A stretch of DNA of 64,000 nt. Source: Caproicibacterium argilliputei (GTDB lineage: Bacteria; Bacillota; Clostridia; Oscillospirales; Acutalibacteraceae). Shown here one piece after another: positions 9,136 through 18,227 of the stretch. Positions within the stretch are counted from its first letter, which is position 1. Every line of letters begins with the position of its first letter. The DNA is taken from the NCBI RefSeq assembly GCF_029211325.2, contig NZ_CP135996.1:1798001-1862000 (forward strand). The letters run 5' to 3'. Made by a program: the position numbers and the translations under genes. Under the pieces are notes generated by a model, which saw nothing but the letters and a program-made list of their open reading frames with translations, searched no databases and was not told the origin of the DNA.

Positions 9136-9753
9136 TTAATCAGTCAGCCCGCCAGCACTTTCCCGTGCGGCGTACGCATAAAACTGCATTTCAAACGCCA
9201 ATTTGCGGGCAAGCTCCTGCCGGGCTGCGTCAAAGTGGAGCAACTGCATATAATGCTCTCTTTTTTCGGACGCTTTCTGATAAAAGTCCAGAGAATTCTG
9301 TAAACTTTCGCCGTGCAGAGCCGCATACCCGAAATTGGCCCAAATTTCTAAGGTTCCGAAGTGATCCAGCATATCCGCATCCTGCACCAGATGAAGCGCC
9401 GTGCTGCGGCCATCGTTCTGCCGGCGGTCATCGTGCACGCGGATAATCGCGGATGCCTGCTTTAAAAGCGCCGTTTCCACTTTTCCGGCAAGCAGCTGAC
9501 AAACCCGCTTAGCACCGGCTTCTTCATGCAGGTCACGAGAAACGCTGTCGTGCGAAACGTCGTGGAACAGCCCTGCAAGATAGAGTAAGTCATCCAGTTC
9601 CTCCGGCGCACCGACTGCCTGGCGCAGCTGCAACGCCAGGTTTGCCGTACGCTTGCAGTGATCCACCGTCCAAACCCCGCGTCCGGCGCTGTCCGGCTTG
9701 CCTTCCAGTTCCTGCTCTAAAATTTTCTGCAGGTTTCCTTTCTCAAGTTGCAT
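9136..9753 (-). CDS. HD-domain phosphohydrolase-like protein
   Basis: A 205-residue protein with an HD metal-binding pattern: the first His in DHCKRTANLA (about residue 33), the HD pair in AGLFHDVSHD (about residues 62-68), a later His-Asp in IIRVHDDRRQ and the Asp in QDADMLDHFG. This matches small metal-dependent phosphohydrolases that act on nucleotides or similar esters. The substrate cannot be told from sequence. It sits between mutS and mutL in the same direction with short gaps, so it is probably part of the repair operon. Confidence 0.85.
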   Translation of the reverse strand: MQLEKGNLQKILEQELEGKPDSAGRGVWTVDHCKRTANLALQLRQAVGAPEELDDLLYLAGLFHDVSHDSVSRDLHEEAGAKRVCQLLAGKVETALLKQASAIIRVHDDRRQNDGRSTALHLVQDADMLDHFGTLEIWANFGYAALHGESLQNSLDFYQKASEKREHYMQLLHFDAARQELARKLAFEMQFYAYAARESAGGLTD

Positions 9754-9844
9754 CTAATCCTCCGTCAATCCCTCCGGCAGTTTCACCGCAGTGCTGCCTT
9801 GTAATCTGCTGTTGTCATCGGACGAATTTCCGTTTGGATGCTGC

Positions 9845-12457
9845 TCATTCCCCTTTGACCATTTTAGAAAGCCGGAACAGTTCATTCATGCACTCAATCG
9901 GTGTCAGGGTGTTGACATCCATCTGCCGCAGGCATTCCAGTGCCTCCGCTTCGCCAGGGGGCGTCAGGGCCATCTGCAGGGGCACTTCCTCCACCGAAGA
10001 CTGCTTCGCTTTGCCCGCCGACACAGCCGGTACAGTCTGGGAAAGCTCCGCCAGAATCTGCTTCGCGCGCTTTACTACTTTGTTCGGTACCCCGGCAAGC
10101 TTTGCCACCTCAATGCCGTAGCTTTCATCCGCGCCGCCGCGCACAATCCGCCGTAAAAAGGTAATATCATCCCCGTGCTTTTTGCAGGCGATGTTATAAT
10201 TTTTCACGCCATCCAGCAAATCCTCCAGCACGGTCAGTTCATGATAGTGCGTTGCAAACAGCGTTTTCGCACCCAGTGTTTTTTGATTTGCCACAAACTC
10301 CACCACCGCACGCGCAATGCTCATGCCGTCATAGGTGGAAGTGCCGCGGCCGATTTCATCCAGAATCACCAGACTATCAGAAGTGGCATTTTTCAAAATA
10401 TCCGCTACCTCTGCCATTTCCACCATGAAGGTGGACTGCCCCGCGGCAAGGTCATCTGACGCGCCCACGCGGGTAAAAATCGCGTCTGTAATCCCAATAT
10501 GTGCGTAAGCCGCCGGTACAAAACAGCCGATCTGCGCCATGATGGTAATCAGCGCGACCTGCCGCATATAGGTGGATTTACCCGCCATGTTCGGGCCGGT
10601 AATAATAGCAACGCGGTTTTCCACCTTATCCAGTGTCACGTCATTCGGCACAAACGGCGCGTCTAAAAGCGCCTCCACCACCGGATGGCGGCTTTCACGC
10701 AGTTCCAGCTTGCCGCTCATATCCACAATCGGCCGGGTGTACTGGTTATCCACGCTTACATTGGCAAAGGAAAGCAGCACGTCCAGCTGTGCCACCGCCA
10801 CTGCCGTGCGCTGCACACGCTCCATCTGCCCGGCGACCTGCTTGCGCACCTGCTCAAAAAGCGAATGCTCCAACTGCACGCTTTTGTCGTGCGCACCGAG
10901 AATACGCCCCTCCAAATCCTTCAGTTCCGGTGTGATAAAACGCTCGCAGTTGGTCAGCGTTTGTTTGCGGATATACGCCGGCGGCACTTGATTTTTATAG
11001 GAATTGGAAACCTCTATGTAGTACCCGAAAACACGGTTGTAGCCGACTTTCAGCTTGGGAATGCCGGTTTTCTCGCGTTCCTTGGTTTCAATCTCCGCTA
11101 AAATGCCGCGTCCGCTGCTCATATCCCCCTTGAGCAAATCCAGCTCTTCGCTGAAACCAGCCTTGATGATACCGCCCTCGCGCAGGGAAAACGGCGGCTC
11201 CTCCACAATCGCGCGGTCAATCAAATCCGCCAGATCCTCCAAAGGATCGATACGCTCTATAATGGAACCCAGCAGCTGCGAATGCACCCCACTGAGTGCT
11301 GTGCGCAGAGGCGGCAGGCAACGTGCGGTACTTTCCAGCGCACGCAGTTCGCGCCCGTTGGCGCTGCCGTACACCACGCGGGACATTACACGCTCCAAAT
11401 CGTGAATACCGGACAATTCCTGCCCGATGGCATCCCGCAAAACCGCGTCGGTTGTCAACTCCTCCACCGCGTTTAAGCGGCGGCTGATGGCGGCAGGACT
11501 GAGCAGCGGTTGTTCCATCCAACTGCGAATCAGCCGCTTGCCCATTGGGGTGCGGGTTTTGTCCAGCACCCAGAGCAGAGAGCCGCGTTTTTCCTTGCTG
11601 CGCATCGTTTCCAGCAGTTCCAGATTGCGTCGGGCATTCAAATCCAGTTTCATGTACTGCGCACCGCTGTAAAGCTCGATTGCCGCGATGCGCTCAATGC
11701 CAGTGCGCTGTGTCCGGTGCAGATAAGCAAACAAAGCGCCCAGCGCGGCGGTCAGCGCCGGCTTGTCCGCCAGGTTCAAATCCTCCAGAGAGGGCTTGCC
11801 GAACTGCTCCAACACCTCTGCGGCGGTTTTTGACTCCTCATATTCCTCGTCGCCCAGCAGCTCCAGACTGGCAGAAAGGCGGTTGCGGATAAACGCCGGC
11901 AGCTGCTGAAAGTCCAGCACAGCGCTGTTCACCAGAATTTCACTGGGCGCAAAACGCGACAGTTCATTTTTCAGTTGTTCGGAAAGGTCGTCTTGCAGCA
12001 CGGTTGCGTGCAGCTCGCCGGTAGAGATGTCCGCAAAACAGACGCCCGCGGTGTTCCCGCGGACGCAGACCGAACAGATATAGTTGTTTCGGGATTCATC
12101 CAACATACTGCTTTCCAGAACCGTGCCGGGCGTCACTACGCGAATGATATCGCGCTTGACCAGCCCCTTTGCCAAAGCCGGGTCTTCCATCTGCTCGCAG
12201 ATGGCGACTTTGTAGCCTTTCGCCACCAGTTTGGCAAGGTACGTTTCATAGCTGTGAAACGGAACACCGCACATCGGCGCACGCTCTTCCTGCCCGCAGT
12301 CGCGGCCGGTCAGAGTCAGATCCAGCTCACGGGACGCAAGCTTTGCATCATCATAAAACATCTCATAAAAATCACCGAGACGAAAAAACAGAATGGTGTC
12401 GGGATACTGTTTTTTGATGTCAAAGTATTGTTTCATCATGGGCGAAAGGTTTGCCAT
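9845..12457 (-). CDS. mutS: DNA mismatch repair protein MutS
   Basis: Recognises mismatches and small loops. The 870 residues include the mismatch-binding Phe in FYEMFYDDA (about residues 31-39), the connector and lever domains, the Walker A GPNMAGKST and Walker B LVILDEIGRGTSTYDG, then TLFATHYHELT. It is followed by a C-terminal tail that includes the dimerisation region. The order ylbF-mutS-HD-mutL supports joint expression. Length and motifs are those of a functional MutS1. Confidence 0.97.
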   Translation of the reverse strand: MANLSPMMKQYFDIKKQYPDTILFFRLGDFYEMFYDDAKLASRELDLTLTGRDCGQEERAPMCGVPFHSYETYLAKLVAKGYKVAICEQMEDPALAKGLVKRDIIRVVTPGTVLESSMLDESRNNYICSVCVRGNTAGVCFADISTGELHATVLQDDLSEQLKNELSRFAPSEILVNSAVLDFQQLPAFIRNRLSASLELLGDEEYEESKTAAEVLEQFGKPSLEDLNLADKPALTAALGALFAYLHRTQRTGIERIAAIELYSGAQYMKLDLNARRNLELLETMRSKEKRGSLLWVLDKTRTPMGKRLIRSWMEQPLLSPAAISRRLNAVEELTTDAVLRDAIGQELSGIHDLERVMSRVVYGSANGRELRALESTARCLPPLRTALSGVHSQLLGSIIERIDPLEDLADLIDRAIVEEPPFSLREGGIIKAGFSEELDLLKGDMSSGRGILAEIETKEREKTGIPKLKVGYNRVFGYYIEVSNSYKNQVPPAYIRKQTLTNCERFITPELKDLEGRILGAHDKSVQLEHSLFEQVRKQVAGQMERVQRTAVAVAQLDVLLSFANVSVDNQYTRPIVDMSGKLELRESRHPVVEALLDAPFVPNDVTLDKVENRVAIITGPNMAGKSTYMRQVALITIMAQIGCFVPAAYAHIGITDAIFTRVGASDDLAAGQSTFMVEMAEVADILKNATSDSLVILDEIGRGTSTYDGMSIARAVVEFVANQKTLGAKTLFATHYHELTVLEDLLDGVKNYNIACKKHGDDITFLRRIVRGGADESYGIEVAKLAGVPNKVVKRAKQILAELSQTVPAVSAGKAKQSSVEEVPLQMALTPPGEAEALECLRQMDVNTLTPIECMNELFRLSKMVKGE

Positions 12458-12490
12458 GTGCCGGATTCCTCCTCATGCAGTCGTTTTTGC

Positions 12491-12892
12491 TTAGTGGCAG
12501 CCGCCGCAGGTGGTGCAGTCGTGGGTGCAGGCGTCATAATCCGCCGTTGTGGGGTCCTCGCCGTCTGCGCACTTGGAAATAATGCCATACACGCGCTTGA
12601 GCAGAGCGTCCATTTCCTGCTGTGCCGCTGTATACAGAACCATGTTCGGGTTTGCCATGACATCCTTGTAAACCGTCTGCAGTGTTTCATTGAGCTGGTT
12701 TACCTTTTCCTCGTCGCGAGGTGTCTTCTGCATTTCATTGTTCAGATTCATGCGCTGTAAATTGAAGTTGCCGATTTTGTCCTGCAGCTCTTTGTCCTTG
12801 TCGCACTGGGCAGCAATCTCCTGCATTCTGCTGAAACGGGGGTCTGCCTGCAGGGTCTTGCCAAGTTCTCTGGTTGCTTCAATAACGTCCAT
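12491..12892 (-). CDS. ylbF: YlbF/RicF-family protein with Cys-rich tail
   Basis: A small helical protein of the YlbF/YmcA family. In Bacillus subtilis three such proteins form the RicAFT complex, which carries iron-sulfur clusters and affects RNA processing and sporulation. The 133 residues are mostly helical, with the family core DPRFSRMQEIAAQCDKDKELQDKIG early on. The last 15 residues hold four Cys and two His (CTHDCTTCGGCH at the end), a likely metal or Fe-S ligand set. It lies between miaB and mutS, the usual Clostridia arrangement. Confidence 0.88.
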   Translation of the reverse strand: MDVIEATRELGKTLQADPRFSRMQEIAAQCDKDKELQDKIGNFNLQRMNLNNEMQKTPRDEEKVNQLNETLQTVYKDVMANPNMVLYTAAQQEMDALLKRVYGIISKCADGEDPTTADYDACTHDCTTCGGCH

Positions 12893-12953
12893 GTGAATTC
12901 TCCTTAAACTATTGGAATTTTATATAAATAACTAGTATGGAACACAAAAAAAT

Positions 12954-14366
12954 TTATCCGCACAACTCGCCAGTCAAAATCCAATTCCTGGCAGCTGTGA
13001 TTTGTACCATCTGAAAGGTCCCGCAAAGCGACGCATCCCCCGAAAAGTCAACAATAATATTGCCGCCGGTTCGGCCGGTCAGCAGACCGGTTTTTGGATT
13101 TTGCTCTTCCACCAGTACCCGCTGCACCGTGCCCACCGCACAGGCGCACCGCTTCGCGGCAATCTGCTCCTGCGCCGCGCACAGCTCCTGAAACCAGCGG
13201 GATTTTTCCTCTGCCGGAACCGGATCGGGCATCTTTGCGGCGCGGGTGCCCTCCCGCGGAGAATAGATAAATGTAAAAAGACTTGTGAAACCGACTTCTT
13301 CAATCAGCGACACGGTGTCACGGAATTCCTCGTACGTTTCACCGGGAAAACCGACAATCACGTCGCTTGTCAGGCTCAAATCTGGCATCACATGCTTTGC
13401 GTAGTGAATGAGTTCCAGATACGCCGCACGGTCATAGTGGCGGTTCATCTCTTTCAGGATCCGGTCATTGCCGGACTGAAACGGCAGGTGCAGGTGGTGG
13501 GCAATATGCTTACCGCCCGCCATCACATCCAAAAGCTCATGGGTGCAGTCTTTCGGGTGGCTGGTCATAAAGCGAATCCGATAATCCCCCGGCACCTCGT
13601 CCAAGCGCCGCAGCAACTGTGCAAAATTCGTACCGCGATCCGGCTTCTTTCCGTAGGAATTCACATTCTGCCCCAGCAGGGTGATATCCTTATAACCCTG
13701 CTGTACCAGTTCCTCAAACTCCGCAAGAACCGCCTCTGGTGCGCGGGAGCGCTCGCGGCCGCGCACATACGGCACAATGCAGTACGAGCAGAAATTGTCG
13801 CAGCCGTACATCACGGTCAGCCAAGCCTTGAACTTGCCGTCGCGGCGGGTGGGCAGATCCTCGCTGATTTTGCGGTCCTGCTCCTCCCCTCCGCGCGCGA
13901 AAACACGGCGGCTGTCTGTGATGCAGGTAAACAGCAACTGCGGGAAATTGCGGATTTGATGCGTTCCGAACAGCAGATTGACAAACGGATAGCTGTCGTG
14001 AATCCGCTGCGCAACGTGTTCCTGCTCCATCATGCAGCCGCACAGCGCGATGATGACGCTTGGATGATGACGCTTGATGTTTTTCAGCGCACCGACATTG
14101 CCGAATACGCGGTCTTCCGCGTGCTCCCGCACTGCGCAGGTGTTAAACAGGATGAAGTCCGCATCTTCCGGCGTTTCCGTAAAGGAAAAGCCCATCTGTG
14201 CCAACATCCCTTTGATTTTTTCGCTGTCCGCCACATTCTGCTGACAGCCGTACGTATGCACGAACGCAAGCGGCTCTTCCCCACGTTTGCGCACCTGCAT
14301 AATCTCCCGCAGCTGTGCAATCGGCTGCCGCTCGGCTGCTGTAAAGGTGTCAAGCTGTTCCGCCAA
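12954..14366 (-). CDS. miaB: tRNA-2-methylthio-N6-dimethylallyladenosine synthase
   Basis: A radical SAM methylthiotransferase that adds the methylthio group to i6A37 of tRNA. The order is an N-terminal UPF0004 domain with the first cluster Cys (YGCQQNVADSEK, FNTCAVREHAEDRVFG and LCGCMMEQE), the radical SAM Cys triad in GCDNFCSYCIVPYVRGRERSR, and a C-terminal TRAM domain. The 470-residue length is normal. Translation appears to start at a TTG (14366) with GGAGAG upstream, and a good promoter precedes it. Confidence 0.95.
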   Translation of the reverse strand: MAEQLDTFTAAERQPIAQLREIMQVRKRGEEPLAFVHTYGCQQNVADSEKIKGMLAQMGFSFTETPEDADFILFNTCAVREHAEDRVFGNVGALKNIKRHHPSVIIALCGCMMEQEHVAQRIHDSYPFVNLLFGTHQIRNFPQLLFTCITDSRRVFARGGEEQDRKISEDLPTRRDGKFKAWLTVMYGCDNFCSYCIVPYVRGRERSRAPEAVLAEFEELVQQGYKDITLLGQNVNSYGKKPDRGTNFAQLLRRLDEVPGDYRIRFMTSHPKDCTHELLDVMAGGKHIAHHLHLPFQSGNDRILKEMNRHYDRAAYLELIHYAKHVMPDLSLTSDVIVGFPGETYEEFRDTVSLIEEVGFTSLFTFIYSPREGTRAAKMPDPVPAEEKSRWFQELCAAQEQIAAKRCACAVGTVQRVLVEEQNPKTGLLTGRTGGNIIVDFSGDASLCGTFQMVQITAARNWILTGELCG

Positions 14367-14449
14367 AAGTCAATCTCTCCGTTTCCTGTGTCATTCAAAA
14401 GCCAACCGGATTTCTGCTGCAAAACGGCCGCTTGCCCGGTTAGCTATTA

Positions 14450-14478
14450 AGTATAGCATATTCCGTCGAAAAGGGCAA
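14450..14478 (-). promoter_or_regulatory. Predicted sigma-A promoter for miaB operon
   Basis: Minus-strand TTGCCC, a 17-bp spacer and TATACT, about 85 bp before the miaB start. It reads into miaB-ylbF-mutS-HD-mutL. Confidence 0.55.
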
Positions 14479-14503
14479 GGAAGAAACCCTGCCTCAAAAC
14501 AGC

Positions 14504-14538
14504 AAAAAGCTGCCGCGGGAAACAACCCCCGCCGCAGC
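14504..14538 (-). terminator. Rho-independent terminator after lysC
   Basis: On the minus strand an 11-bp stem (GCTGCGGCGGG with CCCGCGGCAGC, one mismatch) and an 8-nt loop are followed by TTTTTG, just after the lysC stop. It separates the threonine operon from the miaB promoter. Confidence 0.8.
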
Positions 14539-14560
14539 CTTGAAAAGCGGAATTTTCCGC

Positions 14561-15772
14561 TTAATTTTCTCCATAGAACTTTCTGTGGATAACGGAAACC
14601 GCCTTGTCAGCATCATCCTCGTCAATCAGCACAGAAATCTTAATCTCACTGGTGGAAATCATCTGAATGTTGATGTTCGCATCAAACAGCGACTCAAACA
14701 TGGTGGATGCCACGCCCGGATGGGACTCCATGCCTGCGCCGACAATGCTAATCTTCGCCACATGTTCGTCATACACCACGCTTGTGGCACCGATCATTTC
14801 CACAAAAGGCCCAAGCAGATCCATGGTATCCTGCAAATTGCTGCGATTCACTGTGAAGCTAATGTCCTTAGTGCCGTTGCGCCCGACAGACTGCAGAATA
14901 ATATCGACGTTAATATTCTTTGCCGCAAGCTTTGTGAAGATTTTAAATGCAAGTCCCGGCCGATCCGGAACACCGATGATGGAAATGCGGGCCACGTCGT
15001 TGTCCTTCGCAACACCGCTGATGAGCATTTCTTCCACTTTATTTGCCTCCCTCACGATTGTGCCAGGTTTGTTGGTCATACTGGAGAGCACCTCCAGCTC
15101 AATGCCGTACTTTTTTGCCATTTCTACCGAGCGGTTATTAAGCACCTGCGCGCCCAGTGTGGCAAGCTCCAGCATTTCATCATAAGAAATGCTGGCAAGT
15201 TTCTTTGCATTTTTCACCTTGCGCGGATCCGCTGTGAAGACGCCCTCCACATCCGTGTAAATCTGGCACAGATCCGCGTGCATGACCGCCGCAATGGCCA
15301 CCGCACTGGTGTCGCTGCCGCCGCGCCCCAGCGTAGTCATATCGTCATACCGGTTAACGCCCTGAAAGCCGGTCACCACAACAATATGCTTTTTGTCCAG
15401 TTCCTTGCGGATACGGTCCGGCTCCACACGGTGAATCCGCGCACTGCCATAAGCGGTGCTGGTTACAAAGCCCGCCTGCCAGCCCAAGAGAGAAACAACC
15501 GGAAAGCCAAGCTTTTCAATCGCCATAGCAAGCAGGGACGCGCTAATCTGCTCGCCCGCAGTGAGCAGCATATCCATTTCCCGCTTGCTGGCGCGTGGAT
15601 TGATTTCATTGGCTTTGGCAATCAAATCATCCGTTGTGTCGCCCTGCGCGGAAACGACCACGACCACATCGTTTCCCTGCTTGTAGGTGTTAGTGACCGT
15701 TTCCGCAACATGAAAGACCCGCTCTGCATTCGCCACAGAACTGCCGCCGAACTTCTGCACAATAAGACTCAT
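14561..15772 (-). CDS. lysC: Aspartate kinase
   Basis: Phosphorylates aspartate, the first step to lysine, threonine and methionine. The 403 residues open with VQKFGGSSVA, contain GRGGSDTSAVAIA in the kinase domain and end with two ACT domains (around VARISIIGVPDRPG and KISIVGAGMESHPG) that normally bind the feedback amino acid. The ATG at 15772 is chosen because GGAGG lies 9 nt before it; an ATG three codons upstream overlaps that site. It is third in hom-thrB-lysC, which suggests a threonine-dedicated isozyme. No lysine riboswitch or T-box is visible in the 46-bp gap before it. Confidence 0.95.
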   Translation of the reverse strand: MSLIVQKFGGSSVANAERVFHVAETVTNTYKQGNDVVVVVSAQGDTTDDLIAKANEINPRASKREMDMLLTAGEQISASLLAMAIEKLGFPVVSLLGWQAGFVTSTAYGSARIHRVEPDRIRKELDKKHIVVVTGFQGVNRYDDMTTLGRGGSDTSAVAIAAVMHADLCQIYTDVEGVFTADPRKVKNAKKLASISYDEMLELATLGAQVLNNRSVEMAKKYGIELEVLSSMTNKPGTIVREANKVEEMLISGVAKDNDVARISIIGVPDRPGLAFKIFTKLAAKNINVDIILQSVGRNGTKDISFTVNRSNLQDTMDLLGPFVEMIGATSVVYDEHVAKISIVGAGMESHPGVASTMFESLFDANINIQMISTSEIKISVLIDEDDADKAVSVIHRKFYGEN

Positions 15773-15818
15773 ACAGTCCATCCTCCATCTTCTTATAAAT
15801 CAATCAAGCGGTGCCAAA

Positions 15819-16715
15819 CTACTCAATAAAAATCTTTGCACCGCAGGATTCCGTTGTCAGCAACTTCACCTGCCACTCCCCCATGCCTTTTTCCGCAAGG
15901 TGAGACTTTGCGGTTTCTGCAAAGCTTTCCGACTCTTCCGCGCGCACCATAGAAATAATGGTCGGCCCCGCGCCGCTGATGCAGGTGCCCAACGTACCGA
16001 GCTCATAGCTCATTCGGCAGACATCCTCATAATTTTCAATTAAGCCGGAGCGATACGGTTGATGGATTTTATCCTGCACAGCCACCCTCAAATTTTCTAA
16101 ATTTCCCGAAAAGAGAGAGGCGGTCATCAAGGCGGAACGCGAAAGATTGTAAACCGCATCGGCGCGGCTGTAGCTGTCCGGCAGTACCGAACGTGCCTTT
16201 TCTGTCTTCAGTTCAAAAGGAGGTATAAAAACAACAAAGCGGATTTTCTCGGATACTGGCACACTGACGCTGTAAACCTTGCCGCCTTCAATTGCGGAGG
16301 CAACCAGACCGCCCTCCAACGCCGGCGCAACGTTGTCCGGATGCCCCTCGATTTTTGTTGCCAGCGTCACCAGTTCCTTGGTGTCCAACGGGCTGCCCAG
16401 CAGCCGGTTGGCTCCCAAAATTCCCGCAACAATGCAGGCGGAGCTGCTGCCAAGCCCGCGCGCCATGGGAATGTTATTAAGCTGAACAATTTTCATGCCC
16501 GGCAGCTTTCTGCCGCACTGCTCATACAGCTGTTTTGCCGCCCAGAAAATCAGATTGTGCTCATCCAGCGGCACCTGGACATCATCCTTGCAGGAAATGT
16601 CCACCGCGTCCGCTTCTTCCATCCAGACCTGATTGTACAGATTCAGCGCAATCCCAAGCGAATCAAAACCAGACCCCAGATTCGCACTGGTGGCCGGTAC
16701 CTGTATCCGTATCAT
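15819..16715 (-). CDS. thrB: Homoserine kinase
   Basis: A GHMP-superfamily kinase converting L-homoserine to O-phosphohomoserine. It starts with VPATSANLGSGFDSLGIAL and has the ATP-loop PMARGLGSSSAC at about residues 85-96; the C-terminal GTCISGAGPTIISM block is present. At 298 residues it is full length. It lies between hom and lysC on the same strand; thrC is not in the window. Confidence 0.96.
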   Translation of the reverse strand: MIRIQVPATSANLGSGFDSLGIALNLYNQVWMEEADAVDISCKDDVQVPLDEHNLIFWAAKQLYEQCGRKLPGMKIVQLNNIPMARGLGSSSACIVAGILGANRLLGSPLDTKELVTLATKIEGHPDNVAPALEGGLVASAIEGGKVYSVSVPVSEKIRFVVFIPPFELKTEKARSVLPDSYSRADAVYNLSRSALMTASLFSGNLENLRVAVQDKIHQPYRSGLIENYEDVCRMSYELGTLGTCISGAGPTIISMVRAEESESFAETAKSHLAEKGMGEWQVKLLTTESCGAKIFIE

Positions 16716-16757
16716 AATCCACTACTCCCGAATGATTTTGTCATATTTTTCGATGTG

Positions 16758-18002
16758 TCACATCTCGCCGATTCGAATCCGGCTGTCTACAGTCAGACCC
16801 TCTTTCTGCAGCTGCGCCAGCTTTTCGTCACAGACTTTTTCCTGCAGGTGATCTGTCACAAACGCAAATTCGCCCGGCTCCGCCTGCTTGCGGTGCAGCC
16901 GTGACGCGCCCGGAAATGCTGCGGCAGCTTTTTCAAACGCTGCATCCGCATCCGCTGCGTGCGCACGAACGAAGAATATGCGAGATGCCTCCCGGTAATC
17001 TTCCACATAGTCCGGATCCCCGTCAGACCAATAAAGGTACTTGCGCGCCTTCAGGTGCTTCACGCAGTCAATCACATCCGCAACCACCGCGCTGGCAGTC
17101 GGCATTTTGCCCGCGCCTTTTCCGTAAAACACCACGTCACCGGTCACATCGCCGCGCACCATGATGCCGTTAAATACATCATCCACATTGGCAAGCTGGC
17201 TCTCGCGCCCGATAAACATCGGACAGACAATGCACGAAACCCGATTATCCGGTGTGCGCTTAACCTCACCAATCAGCTTTACCACGCCGCCCCAAGTTTC
17301 CGCATACTCCACATCCGCAAGCGTAATCCGCGTAATTCCTTCTGTATGCACCTGTTCCGGATACACATGGCGCCCGTAAGCCAAAGAAGCCAGAATGCAG
17401 ATTTTTCGGCAGGCATCCGCACCCTCTACATCCGCAGAAGGGTCGCGCTCCGCGTAGCCCAGTTCTTGCGCCTGTTTAAGCGCCGACTGAAAATCCGTGC
17501 CATCCCGAAACATTTTCGTCAGAATGTAATTGGTGGTTCCGTTCAAAATGCCCGCCACGCCGACCACATCATTGGCCGCCAGGCACTGGCTCATCGGGCG
17601 GATAATAGGGATTCCGCCGCCCACACTTGCTTCAAACAAAAAATTCACATTTTTGTCCCGCGCCACCTGCAACAGATCGGCACCCTTTGCCGCAACCAGT
17701 TCCTTGTTGGAAGTGACCACGCTTTTGCCTGCCAGCAGGCAACGGCGCACATAATCATACGCAGGGTTGAGCCCGCCCATGACCTCCACCACAATTTTAA
17801 CTTCCGGGTCCTCCAGAATCTGGTCGAAAGACTTTGTGAAGGTTCCCATCATCGGCGGATTTGGAAAGTCCCTGCGCACAAGAACATACTTGACGTGAAT
17901 GGCCTCGTGTGCGCGAAGCGTCAGCCCCTCAGCATGCTTCGCGAGCACCTCAATGACTCCGGTACCAACCACACCGTAACCCATGACTGCGATTTCGACC
18001 AT
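16758..18002 (-). CDS. hom: Homoserine dehydrogenase
   Basis: Reduces aspartate semialdehyde to homoserine with NAD(P)H. The N-terminal Rossmann motif is GYGVVGTGV (about residues 8-16); GILNGTTNYILTKM and the AYGRHVYPEQVHTEGI block follow, and the C-terminus (from about residue 340) is an ACT-type regulatory domain. The ATG at 18002 has AAGGGAG 8 nt upstream and gives 414 residues; the longer frame beginning at 18062 has no such site. First gene of the operon. Confidence 0.95.
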   Translation of the reverse strand: MVEIAVMGYGVVGTGVIEVLAKHAEGLTLRAHEAIHVKYVLVRRDFPNPPMMGTFTKSFDQILEDPEVKIVVEVMGGLNPAYDYVRRCLLAGKSVVTSNKELVAAKGADLLQVARDKNVNFLFEASVGGGIPIIRPMSQCLAANDVVGVAGILNGTTNYILTKMFRDGTDFQSALKQAQELGYAERDPSADVEGADACRKICILASLAYGRHVYPEQVHTEGITRITLADVEYAETWGGVVKLIGEVKRTPDNRVSCIVCPMFIGRESQLANVDDVFNGIMVRGDVTGDVVFYGKGAGKMPTASAVVADVIDCVKHLKARKYLYWSDGDPDYVEDYREASRIFFVRAHAADADAAFEKAAAAFPGASRLHRKQAEPGEFAFVTDHLQEKVCDEKLAQLQKEGLTVDSRIRIGEM

Positions 18003-18087
18003 CTTCAGCACTCCCTTACGACCGCATTTTATCAAACAAGCCGAGCCGAAAGCCCGGCGCATGAACGAATTGATTTGTATGGACGCT

Positions 18088-18114
18088 TTATCAGTTTAAC
18101 ATGTTTTTGTGCAA
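18088..18114 (-). promoter_or_regulatory. Possible promoter for hom-thrB-lysC
   Basis: Minus-strand TTGCAC followed by TGATAA at 15 bp or GATAAA at 16 bp, in an A+T-rich stretch between the PBP terminator and hom. Spacing is short, so this is tentative. No T-box specifier stem or AGGGUGG-type sequence is seen in the leader. Confidence 0.3.
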
Positions 18115-18171
18115 GTTTCAACCGTTTTTCATGCTTTTGCGGGCATTTTCCCTTTCTTCGACAAGAAAAAT

Positions 18172-18218
18172 TGCAAAAGCGGCTGCCGCGGTATGCAGAA
18201 CGCATCCGTAGCAGCCGC
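18172..18218 (-). terminator. Terminator after class A PBP
   Basis: An 8-bp GCGGCTGC/GCAGCCGC stem with a 24-nt loop, followed on the minus strand by a TTTTGCAATTTTTC tract, directly downstream of the PBP stop. Confidence 0.65.
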
Positions 18219-18227
18219 AGAGGCACG

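Noticed and set aside
13002..14450. Plus-strand open frame of 482 codons
   Set aside because: Antisense to miaB, which has all radical SAM and TRAM signatures.
15773..15818. Lysine riboswitch before lysC
   Set aside because: The gap to thrB is 46 bp; a lysine riboswitch needs about 170 nt.
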